Shown: positions 24,195 to 33,348 of the stretch, one piece after another
Position numbering within the stretch: position 1 is the first letter of the stretch
Layout of the letters: each line of letters opens with the position of its first letter
Assembly: GCA_016209035.1 (NCBI GenBank)
Contig: JACQWX010000001.1
Coordinates: forward strand, 1-64,000
Length of the DNA: 64,000 bases
Reading direction: 5' to 3'
Origin: Elusimicrobiota bacterium
Lineage (GTDB): Bacteria; Elusimicrobiota; Elusimicrobia; UBA1565; UBA9628
Notes under the pieces: generated by a model
What the model saw: only the letters and a program-made list of their open reading frames with translations
Told to the model about the DNA's origin: nothing
Databases searched by the model: none
Position numbers and translations under genes: made by a program

Positions 24195-25148
24195 CTAGGG
24201 CGAAGCCAGCCTGAAGAGCTCCGGGATCATCTTGATGACCTCGGCATGGACCCTGACCCGGTCCGGCAAGGGCATGCCCTTCGAGCTGGTCTCGACCACG
24301 ATGACCGACTTGCCGGACGGGCCCTTGCGGAGCTTGCCGCCGACGATGGCCTGCGTGGAAGCGATAAGCTCGTCGATGGACCCGTCGCTGACGTCCGAGA
24401 TGATCCCGTCGACGACCGACTCGTCGAACCTGGTCTTGCCCGAGAGCAGGACCGGGTATTTGAGCTCCACCATCTTTTCCACGACGGCCCTGGCCGCCCG
24501 GTCTTGGCGGCCCTTGGGCCCCTGCGAATAGAGATAGCCCTTCTCCAGCGAATCGTCCTCATGCAGGTCGAGCGAGAGGACCGGAGGGTACCTGGCCGCC
24601 AAGGCGATGACCTTGCGGGTCAGGGCGTCGGCCTGGGCCGAGGTCGCCTTCGGGACCCTGGGATTGCCCTCCTTGGAGAGCAGGAGATGGTCGCTGTCGC
24701 CCACGCTGTGCCCGGGGGTCCGCTCCGAGTACTTCTCGGCATCGGGATACCTCCAGTTCTTGGAGTACCCGACCGGGTTGCACAAGGGGAAGAGCACGAC
24801 CGGGATGCCCTGGCCCGCCAAGCGGTCGAGCTGGTCCCGGCTCCGGAGCACGGCGTTGGGCGGAGCAGGCTCCTCCCCGTGGATGCCGGCGAGCACCCAG
24901 ACCGCCGGGCCCTTGCGTTTCGTAGCCAGGACCTTGATGGGCAGCCCGGAATCGACATGGACCGTCTCCATGACCCACTTGCCGCCGGCGACGAGCCGGT
25001 CCATGGAGCGATAGAGTTCCTCGATTGGGGCCCGGCCGTCGGCGGCGTAGGTCTCCACCTGGCCGGCAAGGGGTGCGCGACCGACGAGCCAGGCGGCGAC
25101 TGGGACAAGCACGACAGCCCGGATGACGCGGCGCAGAGATGGGGTCAT
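24195..25148 (-). CDS. secreted M14/AstE-like zinc carboxypeptidase or deacylase
   Basis: 317 residues from ATG 25148 with an N-terminal membrane/signal segment (VIRAVVLVPVAAWLVG). WVLAGIHGEEPAP supplies the HxxE zinc pair and SLDLHEDDS the third His; VIVVETSSKG near the C-terminus carries a candidate catalytic Glu. CNPVGYSKNWRY matches the Asn-Pro-x-G region of the family. It belongs to the succinylglutamate-desuccinylase/aspartoacylase and peptidoglycan-type M14 group; a periplasmic amidase or peptidase is likely. TATCAT lies 11 nt before the start. Confidence 0.8.
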   Translation of the reverse strand: MTPSLRRVIRAVVLVPVAAWLVGRAPLAGQVETYAADGRAPIEELYRSMDRLVAGGKWVMETVHVDSGLPIKVLATKRKGPAVWVLAGIHGEEPAPPNAVLRSRDQLDRLAGQGIPVVLFPLCNPVGYSKNWRYPDAEKYSERTPGHSVGDSDHLLLSKEGNPRVPKATSAQADALTRKVIALAARYPPVLSLDLHEDDSLEKGYLYSQGPKGRQDRAARAVVEKMVELKYPVLLSGKTRFDESVVDGIISDVSDGSIDELIASTQAIVGGKLRKGPSGKSVIVVETSSKGMPLPDRVRVHAEVIKMIPELFRLASP

Positions 25149-25199
25149 AGGTGCCAGGTATGATATTGAGTCTCGCACAAGTAATGGATATGTTGACTG

Positions 25200-25510
25200 T
25201 TACGGCCATGGTAGTTCGGACGCGCAAATGCAGGACCGCAACAACTTCTGGGAGTCTTGAACGCGATGGACAGAATTGCGGAGACGGCGTCCAAGTTTGG
25301 TGATATCCTTGGGCGCCCCATTGGAGAGAGCGTGCTTAGCCTTGGTCCAGACGAACTCCTGCGGATTGATCTCTGGCGCATACGGCAGCACCGCCGGCCC
25401 CTGCAAATGGCGAAGCAGGTGCCGCAAGAATCCGATGACCTCCACGCCGGTGATGTTTTTGCTGTGGAAACAATCATGACAGGCTAGGATGCCCCTCTGT
25501 CATTCGGTCT
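25200..25510 (-). mobile_element. IS630-family transposase remnant
   Basis: The frame reads GILACHDCFHSKNITGVEVI, then FLRHLLRHLQGP, then jumps to YAPEINPQEFVWTKAKHALS and SQKLLRSC near the C-terminus. These are typical IS630/DDE_3 C-terminal segments, including the last catalytic Glu (NPQEF). The stretch between LQGP and YAPE is deleted and the N-terminal half is absent. No terminal inverted repeats were found. A dead element. Confidence 0.75.
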
Positions 25511-25535
25511 CGGTGGATCGCCTCGGCTCCCTGAA

Positions 25536-25610
25536 GCATAACGGTGCGCTCAGCCGCCGCGTGCCCCGCTTGCCGACCGCGTAAGGCGCGGTCGGCTGTA
25601 ACTGTTAGGC
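25536..25610 (-). other. attC-like recombination site of an integron cassette
   Basis: On the minus strand the 75-bp site begins GCCTAAC (R'' core, RYYYAAC), continues AGTTACAGCCG, has an internal stem CCGACCGCG / CGCGGTCGG, then CGGCTGAGCGCACC and ends GTTATGC (R', GTTRRRY with one mismatch). CAGCCG and CGGCTG pair as the L boxes. It lies at the 3' end of the DUF2442 gene, as expected for a gene cassette. No integrase is in the window. Confidence 0.6.
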
Positions 25611-25870
25611 GCGCACTCCCTTGAATGTAGCCTCATCGATCCCAGGTAGAGCGTGTCTGGGCAAATGTCTTGGTCATGAGGCCAGGCCACTGTGCCACCT
25701 ACGGCTCTCGCCTTCTTGAAGTAGCTGCGATTCTGCAACTCCTTGAACACGCCGAATTCCAGAAGGTGCCTGCAGTCGTAGATACCCTTCTCATCGTTTG
25801 TGAAAGTGATTTCTAGTCTGAAGTCGTCTCTGGGCGCAACGGACTTGACTCTCGGGTTCATGTCTCTCAC
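25550..25870 (-). CDS. DUF2442-like protein
   Basis: 106 residues from GTG 25870; ATG 25861 behind GAGGTGAGAGAC is an equally good start. MNPRVKSVAPRDDFRLEITF, GIYDCRHLLEFGVFKELQN and WPHDQDICPDTLYLGS are typical of DUF2442, small proteins often paired with DUF4160 and found in integron cassettes. The last 25 residues are encoded by the attC-like site and are unlike the family. It is coupled to DUF4160 (GTGA overlap). The pair resembles toxin-antitoxin-type modules, but the activity is unproven. Confidence 0.85.
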   Translation of the reverse strand: MRDMNPRVKSVAPRDDFRLEITFTNDEKGIYDCRHLLEFGVFKELQNRSYFKKARAVGGTVAWPHDQDICPDTLYLGSMRLHSRECAPNSYSRPRLTRSASGARGG

Positions 25871-26136
25871 CTCAGGGGGGCGATCTTAAACGGCTGTTGT
25901 CCACTGGCTGCGAGCTGCCAATCTGCCACAAGCTCTTCGTGGTGTATCTCGATCCAGGCTAGAACCAATCTCATCTTGGTCTTCGGGAGCTTCCCCTCCA
26001 AGATGTCGCCATCTGGGATGGAAATGACGGCTTCGTCCTTTTGATACCTCACGTGAATGTGGGGACGCTTGTGTCTCCTGTTGTCGACGAAGTAAAGGTA
26101 CACGACAATACCATAGAACATGGAAATTGCTGGCAT
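25867..26136 (-). CDS. DUF4160 protein
   Basis: 89 residues from ATG 26136 with GGGAGA just upstream. MPAISMFYGIVVYLYFVDN followed by KRPHIHVRYQKDEAVISI and LAWIEIHHEELVADW is the standard DUF4160 sequence. These genes usually precede DUF2442 and are common cassette cargo. G+C is clearly lower than in neighbouring genes, consistent with transfer. The 250 bp between this start and cstA contain GTTAGCC and GTTAGGT motifs (minus strand) that could be cassette junctions, but no gene. Confidence 0.88.
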   Translation of the reverse strand: MPAISMFYGIVVYLYFVDNRRHKRPHIHVRYQKDEAVISIPDGDILEGKLPKTKMRLVLAWIEIHHEELVADWQLAASGQQPFKIAPLR

Positions 26137-26388
26137 GTGTTTCTCCCGGGGCTAACGCTGGCGACCTGGCGCCCGGCCCATCGAGCGACAGCACTTCTAT
26201 TCTATCAAGTTGGTCGACGAAATGGGCTTCCCGTGCGGACCTAACGTAGAGAGTTTTAGCCGTTGTGCGAAGCATGACGGATAAAACTTGTTTTGAAATG
26301 GCGGCGGGATCGGGGAAGAGGTGCCGGCGGTGGCGAGAGCAGACAGCTTTCGGATCAGGTTGCAGCGCCGCGGGGGCAGGTCCCCCCC

Positions 26389-28167
26389 TCATGCAGCCTG
26401 CCTCCGGGTTGATAGGAGCCTGCGCCAAGCCAGGAAAGCCGCCCCGGCGATGTAGAGGACCAGCCCCAGCATGACGACGGTGAGCCCCGCCTTCAGGTAG
26501 CCCGGGAAGTCGCGGCGGGGCAGGAAGTTGCCGGTGATGTTGAGCACGCCCGCGCTTACGGTCGTGGCGAGCATGAACACGAACGGGAGGAAGGTGGTTA
26601 GGGCGTAGACCGGCTTGCTCCTGCGCAGGATGTAGGTCGTGCCCACCGCCAGCGCCAGGGTGGCCAGGAGCTGGTTGGCGACCCCGAACATGGGCCAGAT
26701 GGTGGTGATGTTGCCCATCCAGACCATGGCGCCCCAGGAGAAGCTGATGACCACGCTCGTGAGCGCCGACCCAGGGAGCCAGTCCGTGCGCTTGAACGGC
26801 TCCCAGGCCGAGCCCAGGACCTCCTGGAGGAGGTAGCGGGCCACCCGCGTCCCGGTGTCGATGGTGGTCAGGATGAAGAGCGCCTCGAACATGATGGCGA
26901 AGTGATACCAGTAGGCGAGCAGGTGCCTCATGCCCGGCAGGCCCGAGAAGATCTGCGCCATGCCCACGGCCAAGGACACGGCCCCGCCCGTCCTGCCGGC
27001 CAGGCTCTCCCCGACGGCCGCGCTCATCTCGGGAAGCCTCTCCACGGCCAGGCCGAGCGTGGCGAAGACCGCGGGAGGCACGTTGATCGAGAAGTAGTCG
27101 CCCGGCGCGAGCACGGTCGCGGCGATGAGGGCCATGATGGAGACGAACCCCTCGGTCAGCATGGCGCCATAGCCGATGAACCGCACCTCGGACTCCTTGT
27201 CGATCATTTTCGGCGTGGTGCCGGAGCCGATGAGGCTGTGGAAGCCCGAGATGGCGCCGCAGGCGATGGTGATGCACACGAAGGGCCAGACCTTGCCCGG
27301 CACGATGGGGCCGCCTCCGTGGATGAATGGGGTCAGGGCGGGCGCACGGAGCTCCGGCCGCACCCACAGGATGCCCAGGGCGAGGAGGAGCACGGTCCCC
27401 ACTTTCATGTAGGAGCTCAGGTAGTCGCGCGGGCACAGGAGCAGCCACACCGGCAGGACCGAGGCCACCAGACCGTAGACCGCCAGGATGATGATGAGGC
27501 CGGGCCTGGAGAAAGTGAACCACCCGGCCCAGACGCTGCGCGACACGGGCTCCCCCAGCACGACCCCGATGAGGACCAGGGCGACCCCGATGGCCGAGGC
27601 TTCCGCCACCCGGCCTGGCCGCAGGCGGTTCATGTACCACCCCACCAGGAGAGCGGCCGGCATGGTGGCGGCGATGGAGAAGACGCCCCACGGGCTCTCG
27701 GAGAGGGCGTTGACCACGACGAGGGAGAGGCCGGCCAGGGCCGTGATGATGATGAAGAGCACCGCCGCAGCCGTCGCGGCCCCGGCCCCACGCCCGAGCT
27801 CGCGCCGCGCGATGTCGGTGAGCGAGAGCCCGTCGCCGCGCACCGAGGCGAAGAGCACCACCATGTCGTGCACGGCCCCGGCCAGGACGCTGCCGATGAG
27901 GATCCAGAGATAGCCCGGCAGGTAGCCGAACTGGGCGGCCAGGACCGGGCCGACCAAGGGACCCGCGCCCGCGATGGCCGCGAAGTGGTGGCCGAAGAGC
28001 ACGAACTTGTTGGTCGGCTTGTAGTCGTAGTCGTTGCGCAAGGAATGGGCCGGGGTCGGGCGCGCGTCGTCGAACGCCAGGACCTTGGCCAGGAGGAAGC
28101 CGGCGTAGTACCGGTAGGCCAGGGCATAGAACAGGAGCGCGACGACGAGCAGGGTGACGGAATTCAT
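26389..28167 (-). CDS. cstA: carbon starvation protein A, peptide/pyruvate transporter
   Basis: A 592-residue CstA-family permease with about 16 membrane helices. It starts [47 protein letters not shown] and [24 protein letters not shown] segments (here [20 protein letters not shown]) are family signatures. CstA/BtsT proteins import peptides or pyruvate during starvation. The ATG at 28167 is chosen over an upstream in-frame start because TATCAT (28174-28179) ends 6 nt before it. No CstA-associated YbdD partner is seen. Confidence 0.92.
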   Translation of the reverse strand: MNSVTLLVVALLFYALAYRYYAGFLLAKVLAFDDARPTPAHSLRNDYDYKPTNKFVLFGHHFAAIAGAGPLVGPVLAAQFGYLPGYLWILIGSVLAGAVHDMVVLFASVRGDGLSLTDIARRELGRGAGAATAAAVLFIIITALAGLSLVVVNALSESPWGVFSIAATMPAALLVGWYMNRLRPGRVAEASAIGVALVLIGVVLGEPVSRSVWAGWFTFSRPGLIIILAVYGLVASVLPVWLLLCPRDYLSSYMKVGTVLLLALGILWVRPELRAPALTPFIHGGGPIVPGKVWPFVCITIACGAISGFHSLIGSGTTPKMIDKESEVRFIGYGAMLTEGFVSIMALIAATVLAPGDYFSINVPPAVFATLGLAVERLPEMSAAVGESLAGRTGGAVSLAVGMAQIFSGLPGMRHLLAYWYHFAIMFEALFILTTIDTGTRVARYLLQEVLGSAWEPFKRTDWLPGSALTSVVISFSWGAMVWMGNITTIWPMFGVANQLLATLALAVGTTYILRRSKPVYALTTFLPFVFMLATTVSAGVLNITGNFLPRRDFPGYLKAGLTVVMLGLVLYIAGAAFLAWRRLLSTRRQAA

Positions 28168-28198
28168 GATGGTATGATAACATACGGGCCGAGGCACG

Positions 28199-29062
28199 AT
28201 GAACAGGCGAACCCTGCTGGTCCTTTGCGCGATGTCGGCGGCCTTGGGCTACCTGCCCAGGGTGTTCGCCCGGCTGCACGCGGGCCCGCCCCCCGACCTC
28301 GGAGCCGCCGACCGCGCGGTCCGGGACGCGCATTTCAAGGCCCTGCAGGAAGGGCCGTCGCTCCCCGCGGGCCAGAGGGAGGAGCTCCGGCGCCTGCTCA
28401 AGACCCTCAACGCCTCGGCCAGCCCGGCCGACGACCGGGAGCTCGAGGCCCAACTCCGCCAGGAGATCCGGCGGCTCCTCCTCTCCACGGATGTCTCGAC
28501 GATGCAGGGCGTAGACGCACAGGTGGAGGCCGAGCTCAAGAAGGACATCGCCCACATCCAGGTGCCGATCATGTCCAAGCTCGTCGCCATGCTCCAGATG
28601 AGCCAGGACGAGGCCAGGGCCGTCCCGGGCAAGGTCCGGGAGCGCTGGCGCGGAGTCCGGGAGGCCTACGCGAGGCGCAGGCCTTTGGCGCGCGGCGTCC
28701 TCTGGGGAGTCCCCATCGCGGCCGTGTTCGCCATGGCGCTCGCCTTCGTGTACTCTCCGTCGAGCTGGTCCTTGGCCCTGGGAAGGGCGGGTTTCGTCGC
28801 GTCCGTGGCCTGGCTCGCGGCGGCGTCCTTGGCCGCCGCCGTCTTCGCGCTCATGGCCAAGACCGACCCGTGGCCGGGCCTGCCCAGGGAGCTGGTCGTC
28901 CCCGCCCTGTCGTGGCTGGCCTTCTGCGCCGGCTTCCTCAAGCTGACCGACGAGGGATCGAGCTTCTGGGACGACATCCTCGCGGGCTTGGCAGGGCCGT
29001 GCTGTTCCCTGTGCTTCGTCGAGGCCCTCCTCAGGCTCCCCGTCCCTTTCGCGGGCAGGTGA
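28199..29062 (+). CDS. membrane protein of unknown function
   Basis: 287 residues: an N-terminal membrane anchor, a helical domain of about 120 residues (ELEAQLRQEIRRLLLSTDVS, AELKKDIAHIQVPIMSKLVA), then four hydrophobic segments from residue 165 on. A TATGAT box at 28173-28178, shared with the divergent cstA promoter region, could drive it. The next gene starts within a few nt of its stop (GTGA overlap or ATG 29068), so the two form a pair. No family recognised. Confidence 0.75.
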   Translation: MNRRTLLVLCAMSAALGYLPRVFARLHAGPPPDLGAADRAVRDAHFKALQEGPSLPAGQREELRRLLKTLNASASPADDRELEAQLRQEIRRLLLSTDVSTMQGVDAQVEAELKKDIAHIQVPIMSKLVAMLQMSQDEARAVPGKVRERWRGVREAYARRRPLARGVLWGVPIAAVFAMALAFVYSPSSWSLALGRAGFVASVAWLAAASLAAAVFALMAKTDPWPGLPRELVVPALSWLAFCAGFLKLTDEGSSFWDDILAGLAGPCCSLCFVEALLRLPVPFAGR

Positions 29063-29067
29063 CGGCC

Positions 29068-29532
29068 ATGAGCGAGCCCAAGGACCTCACCCGCATGCTC
29101 CGGTGCTTCCTGCGCGGCGCGGTGGACCGCGAGGACCTCCGGACCGCCTTGGCCAAGGACCTCGGCCGGGAGCTCCGGGACATCGTGGCCTTGGACCCCG
29201 AGAGCCCCCACCAGCCCGAGGCCCCCATCTACCTCGAATACGCCCGCCACGATTGCGGCTTCGAGCTCGAGGTGGCGCTCTGCTACCGCGCAGCCGAACT
29301 CCCCAGGCTCAAGAACAGCCTGGAGCTGGCGGGCATCCTCTCGAGGAGGTTCCGGCAGGATGTCCTGGCCTTCCGCGACCCCTTGGGCCCGGACTCCCTG
29401 GCGCCCGCGACGCACGGCCTGCTCCTGCGGAGCGACGGCATGGCCTACAGGGTGCCCATCATCCGGATGGAGAAAGGCGTCGACATCCCCGACGACATCC
29501 ATGAGTGGGAGCCCTGGCTCTCCGGGGACTAA
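29068..29532 (+). CDS. soluble protein of unknown function
   Basis: 154 residues from ATG 29068 (GTG 29059 overlapping the previous stop is possible). The sequence MSEPKDLTRMLRCFLRGAVD, YLEYARHDCGFELEVALCYR, then HGLLLRSDGMAYRVPIIRME suggests one compact alpha/beta domain. No signal peptide. Translational coupling to the membrane protein upstream suggests a shared role. Unrecognised. Confidence 0.7.
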   Translation: MSEPKDLTRMLRCFLRGAVDREDLRTALAKDLGRELRDIVALDPESPHQPEAPIYLEYARHDCGFELEVALCYRAAELPRLKNSLELAGILSRRFRQDVLAFRDPLGPDSLAPATHGLLLRSDGMAYRVPIIRMEKGVDIPDDIHEWEPWLSGD

Positions 29533-29562
29533 AGCCCGTGTCCAATCCGCCCCATCTTGGAG

Positions 29563-29600
29563 TATAATATCATCGATGGATAATCGGATTCGAGAGGTGA
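29563..29600 (+). promoter_or_regulatory. promoter and ribosome-binding site of the repeat-containing secreted protein
   Basis: TATAAT at 29563-29568 places the transcription start near 29576. GAGAGGTGA at 29592-29600 is a usable Shine-Dalgarno for ATG 29606. This favours 29606 over the in-frame ATG 29576, because the signal peptide then begins directly. Confidence 0.6.
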
Positions 29601-29605
29601 CCAGG

Positions 29606-30463
29606 ATGCGCCCAACGTCTGTCTTGCTGCTAGGTTCGCTGTTGCTGCTGGCTCAGCCCCCGGCCCGGGCGGAAGCGCCGGAGACGCTGAGGCTGAGCGC
29701 GGACAATCTCGGGAACGCCTTCGAGACGCTGTCGACCGAGGCGAAGAAGACGCAGGAAGACATCAACCGGCGCCGCCGGAGCGCGGCCAGCCGCCGCCGC
29801 GCGGCGCTGGCGGAGCGCAACGCCCTCCCCGAGGTATGCGCCAGCCTGCCGGTCGTGTACATCCGCAACGGCGACATCTACAAGAACGACGAGCAGATCG
29901 GCGCTCGCGCGAACTCCTACAAGGCCAACTGCGACGGCTTCGTGGCCTGGGTGGACTCCTACGGCGACCTGTACCTGGACCGCAAGGAGCTCGCCTCCCG
30001 GACCAGCGGCTTCGACCTGTCCTGGTACGGCGACACCGTGGTATGGAAGGACTCCCACGGAGAGCTCTACAAGCACTCGGCAGGCGCCACGAAGAGGCAC
30101 GACCGCGTCTCATCCTACACCTTCCTCCGCTACACCGGCGACGTGATCTGGCGGGACACCTGGGGAGACCTTCACCGCAACGAGGAGAAACTCGGCCGGG
30201 ACAGCGGCCACAAGATCGCCCAGCGCACCGGCGACGTCGCGTGGAAGGACAGCTACGGCAGCCTCTACAAGAACCGCGACCTGCTGGGCCGCTGCAGCGA
30301 TTTCCGCATCGCCGACCGGACCGGCGACGTGGCCTGGACCGACGGCTACGGCACCCTCTACAAGGGAGACAAGGCGGTCGCCAGGTATCCGAGCAGTTGG
30401 GAGCTGCGCGAGGACGGCGTCCTCATCTGGCGCGACAGCTCGGGCCACTACCACCACGCATAG
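29606..30463 (+). CDS. secreted repeat protein, propeller-like
   Basis: 285 residues. The signal peptide (MRPTSVLLLGSLLLLAQPPA) is followed by a helical Arg-rich segment, then about seven repeats of 25-30 residues with the pattern GDVxWxDSYGxLYKN (for example TGDVAWKDSYGSLYKNRDLL, TGDVAWTDGYGTLYKGDKA, GDTVVWKDSHGELYKH). The periodic Trp-Lys/Arg-Asp and Gly-x-Leu-Tyr suggest short beta-strand blades, as in a beta-propeller or solenoid. Function unknown; a surface or periplasmic binding protein is the likely type. Confidence 0.8.
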   Translation: MRPTSVLLLGSLLLLAQPPARAEAPETLRLSADNLGNAFETLSTEAKKTQEDINRRRRSAASRRRAALAERNALPEVCASLPVVYIRNGDIYKNDEQIGARANSYKANCDGFVAWVDSYGDLYLDRKELASRTSGFDLSWYGDTVVWKDSHGELYKHSAGATKRHDRVSSYTFLRYTGDVIWRDTWGDLHRNEEKLGRDSGHKIAQRTGDVAWKDSYGSLYKNRDLLGRCSDFRIADRTGDVAWTDGYGTLYKGDKAVARYPSSWELREDGVLIWRDSSGHYHHA

Positions 30464-30469
30464 TGGCGG

Positions 30470-31222
30470 CTACTTCGTCAGCCGGGCCTTCTTGATGTAG
30501 TCGAGCTTGGGGAAATCCTTCTTGAGGTAGGAATCCCCCTCCCTCTCCAGCCGGCCCGGGTCCGGGCCGGCCCCGCCCTGCTGAGGCATGTCGCCGTATT
30601 CGCCGTAGATCTTGTCCACGACCTCCATCCCCTTGACCACCTGGCCGAACGGAGGGAATCCCTGGCCGTCGAGGCCGGCGTTGTCGCCGTAGTTGATGAA
30701 GAACTGCGTGGTGCGGGTGTCGGGCCCGGCCATGGCGTAGGTCACGAAGGCGCGCTGATTCGACTTCTTGACCGGGTCGTCCTTGATGCGGGCGGGCCGC
30801 CACGCGGCGTTGACCTCGGGGGCGCCGTGGACCCCGAACTGCACCATGAACCCCTTGACCACGCGGAAGAAGCTCACGCCGTCGAAGTAGCCGACCTTGA
30901 CCAGGTTGTAGAACCTGTCGGCCCCCAAGGGGGCCCAGTCGCGGCGGACCTCGACGATGAAGTCGCCCTTGGTGGTGGCGAACTTGGCGCGGAACACCTC
31001 CGGAGCCTTCGCGGTCGCCTGGCCGGGCGCCAGGAGCGCCCTCGGGTCCTGCGCCGGAGGCGCAGGCGCCGGGTCCTGCTTGGCCTCGGCGGCGGGTTTG
31101 GCCTTGGCCGGCGCGGCCTTCTTCGCGGGATCGGCCTTCGCGGGTTCGGCCGCCTGGAGCGCGTACCAGCCTCCGGCGGCGAGGACGACGGCTGCCAATG
31201 GGATGAGAAAAGCGTTCTTCAT
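30470..31222 (-). CDS. periplasmic cyclophilin-type peptidyl-prolyl isomerase
   Basis: 250 residues. N-terminal signal/anchor (NAFLIPLAAVVLAAGGWYAL), a Lys/Ala/Pro linker of about 50 residues, then a cyclophilin domain: FFRVVKGFMVQFG, AMAGPDTRTTQFFINYGDN and GFPPFGQVVKGMEVVD carry the usual active-site Arg, Phe, Met, Gln and Phe positions. It would assist folding of envelope proteins. The linker holds one R2 palindrome (PAPAPPAQ). It converges with the repeat-containing secreted protein (6-bp gap). Confidence 0.92.
   Translation of the reverse strand: MKNAFLIPLAAVVLAAGGWYALQAAEPAKADPAKKAAPAKAKPAAEAKQDPAPAPPAQDPRALLAPGQATAKAPEVFRAKFATTKGDFIVEVRRDWAPLGADRFYNLVKVGYFDGVSFFRVVKGFMVQFGVHGAPEVNAAWRPARIKDDPVKKSNQRAFVTYAMAGPDTRTTQFFINYGDNAGLDGQGFPPFGQVVKGMEVVDKIYGEYGDMPQQGGAGPDPGRLEREGDSYLKKDFPKLDYIKKARLTK
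31048..31066. repeat. R2 palindromic repeat, intragenic copy 3
   Basis: CCTGCGCCGGAGGCGCAGG in the cyclophilin linker, encoding PAPPAQ. Identical to the carA copy. GGGTCCTGC flanks it on both sides as a short direct repeat, which could be an insertion footprint. Confidence 0.55.
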
Positions 31223-31253
31223 GGTGGAAGTCTAGGATATCGGGTGGTGGAGG

Positions 31254-33335
31254 TCAACCGCCTGTCAACACCACCACGGTACGCGGGTTGGCCAGGTAGA
31301 AGCCGGGAGGGTCCAGCGCGACCTCGGCGCCGGGCCTCGCGAAATCCCGCCCCGGCGGCAGGCTCGTGTCGATGACCCGGCGCCAGCCTCCGCCGCCGGG
31401 CGGGGCGGGCAGGTTCACATGCTGGAGCCGGAAGTCGCAGTTGTAGATGAAGTAGAGCGGCCCCTCCAGCATGAAGCACGCGGTCCTGGCCTCCGGATCG
31501 CCCCAGCGCGGCGCCTTGCCGTCGGGGCCGAACCACGCGATGTCCGGGACGGCGTTGCCCTCCGGGTCGTGCCCGACCAGGAAGCGGCGGCGCTGGAGCA
31601 CGGGGTAGCGGCGGGTCATGGCGATGGCCTTGGCCACGAACTCGGTGAAGTCCGAGTTGCGCTCCGCCAGGTCCCAGTCGAACCAGCCGAGTTCGTTGTC
31701 CTGGCAGTAGGTATTGTTGTTGCCGGCCTGGGTGCGCAGGAACTCGTCGCCGCCCAGTAGCATGGGCGTGCCGCAGGAGAAGAGCAGGAAGCAGACCTGG
31801 TTCTTGGCCAGCCTGCGGCGCAGGGCGAGCACCTCTGGGTCGGCGGTGGGCCCCTCGACCCCGCAGTTCCAGGAGTTGTTGTCGTCGGTCCCGTCGCGGT
31901 CGCCCTCGCCGTTGGCCCCGTTGTGCTTGGCGTCGTAGGCGTGGAGGTCGTGCAGGGTGAACCCGTCGTGGCAGGTCGTGAAGTTGATGCTGTTGTAGGC
32001 CGAGCGTCCGTCCTCGCCGTAGAGGTCGGCCGAGCCCGTGATGCGCCAGCCCACCTCCCTCAGCATGCCGCCGTCGCCCTTGCCGAACCGGCGCATGGCG
32101 TCCCGGAACCGGCCGTTCCACTCCGACCAGTCCACCGGGAAGTTGCCGACCTGGCAGGTGCCCAGGTCCCAGGGCTCGGCGATGAGCTTGACGGCGCTCA
32201 GGACCGGGTCCTGGGCCACGGCCGTGAAGAAGGCCGAGTACTTGTCGTAGCCTCCGGCCTCGCGTCCCAGCACGGACGCCAGGTCGAACCGGAAGCCGTC
32301 CACCCGCATGGTCTTGACCCAGTAGCGCAGGGAATCCATGATGAGCCTGACCACGGCCGGGTCGGCGGCGTTCAAGGCGTTGCCGCAGCCCGTGAAGTTG
32401 TGGTAATGCCGGCCGGGAGCCTCCCGGGGGCCGGAGAGGCTGTAGTAGCTCGGGTTGTCGATGCCCCGGAAGGAGAGAGTCGGCCCCAACTCGTTGCCCT
32501 CGCCGGTGTGGTTGTACACCACGTCCAGGATGACCTCGATGCCGGCGCGGTGGAGCTCGCGCACCAGCGTCTTGAACTCCCCCACTTGGCCTCCGGGCGA
32601 GCGACCCGCCGCGTAGGAGGACTCGGGAGCGAAGAAGCCCACCGTGTTGTAGCCCCAGTAATTCGTCAGGCCCTTCTCCCTGAGGTGGTCCTCGACGTAG
32701 AACTCGTGGACCGGCAGCAGCTCCACGGCGTTGACGCCCAGTTTCTTGAGGTGCCCGATCTTGTCGATGAAGCCCAGGTAGGTCCCGGGATGCCTGACCC
32801 CGGAGTTGCGGTTGGCGGTGAAGCCCTTGAGGTGCGCCTCGTAGATGATGAGGCTCTCGAGAGGGGTCTCCGGCCGGGCCACGCCCTGCCAGTCGAAGGC
32901 GTCGTCCACCACGATGCTCTTGGGCACCAGCCGGCTGTTGTCCGAATCCTCGTACGAGAGGTCCAAGGCCCTAGACTTGGGGTCGTAGCCCAGCAGGCAG
33001 TTGCGCGTGTTCCTGAACTTGCCGCTCATGGCCTTGGCGTAGGGGTCCATCAGCAGCTTGTGCTCGTTGAAGCGCAGGCCGCGCTCCGGCTGGAACGGCC
33101 CGTGGACCCTGTAGCCGTAGAGCTGGCCGGCCTTGGCCCCGGCCACGAAGGCATGCCACACGAACCGCGTCCGGTCCTCCATGCGCACCACCGCCGAGGG
33201 CTTCCCCGCCGGGTCGTCGAATAGCGCGAGCTCGACCCCCTCGGCGTGCTTGGAGTAGAGCGCGAAATTCACGCCCTCGGGCGCGAGCGTCGCGCCCAAG
33301 GGATAGAAACGACCCGGCGAGTTCTTGACCGCCAT
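31254..33335 (-). CDS. glgX: glycogen debranching enzyme GlgX
   Basis: 693 residues, normal for GlgX/isoamylase-type GH13 enzymes. An N-terminal CBM48-like domain (PLGATLAPEGVNFALYSKHA) precedes the catalytic barrel: LDVVYNHTGEGN, the nucleophile in MRVDGFRFDLASVLGR, the acid in KLIAEPWDLG, and NFTTCHDGFTLHDL. It cleaves alpha-1,6 branches during glycogen breakdown. No other glycogen gene is in the window. Start ATG 33335. Confidence 0.95.
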   Translation of the reverse strand: MAVKNSPGRFYPLGATLAPEGVNFALYSKHAEGVELALFDDPAGKPSAVVRMEDRTRFVWHAFVAGAKAGQLYGYRVHGPFQPERGLRFNEHKLLMDPYAKAMSGKFRNTRNCLLGYDPKSRALDLSYEDSDNSRLVPKSIVVDDAFDWQGVARPETPLESLIIYEAHLKGFTANRNSGVRHPGTYLGFIDKIGHLKKLGVNAVELLPVHEFYVEDHLREKGLTNYWGYNTVGFFAPESSYAAGRSPGGQVGEFKTLVRELHRAGIEVILDVVYNHTGEGNELGPTLSFRGIDNPSYYSLSGPREAPGRHYHNFTGCGNALNAADPAVVRLIMDSLRYWVKTMRVDGFRFDLASVLGREAGGYDKYSAFFTAVAQDPVLSAVKLIAEPWDLGTCQVGNFPVDWSEWNGRFRDAMRRFGKGDGGMLREVGWRITGSADLYGEDGRSAYNSINFTTCHDGFTLHDLHAYDAKHNGANGEGDRDGTDDNNSWNCGVEGPTADPEVLALRRRLAKNQVCFLLFSCGTPMLLGGDEFLRTQAGNNNTYCQDNELGWFDWDLAERNSDFTEFVAKAIAMTRRYPVLQRRRFLVGHDPEGNAVPDIAWFGPDGKAPRWGDPEARTACFMLEGPLYFIYNCDFRLQHVNLPAPPGGGGWRRVIDTSLPPGRDFARPGAEVALDPPGFYLANPRTVVVLTGG

Positions 33336-33348
33336 GGCGTCAAGGCTC

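Noticed and set aside
25867..28555. Very long minus-strand frame joining cstA to the DUF4160 region
   Set aside because: It runs in the wrong frame through cstA and DUF4160; the real proteins in other frames match known families.
26902..29532. 876-codon plus-strand frame across cstA
   Set aside because: Its first 700 codons are antisense to cstA or out of frame with the next gene; only the end from 29068 reads like protein.
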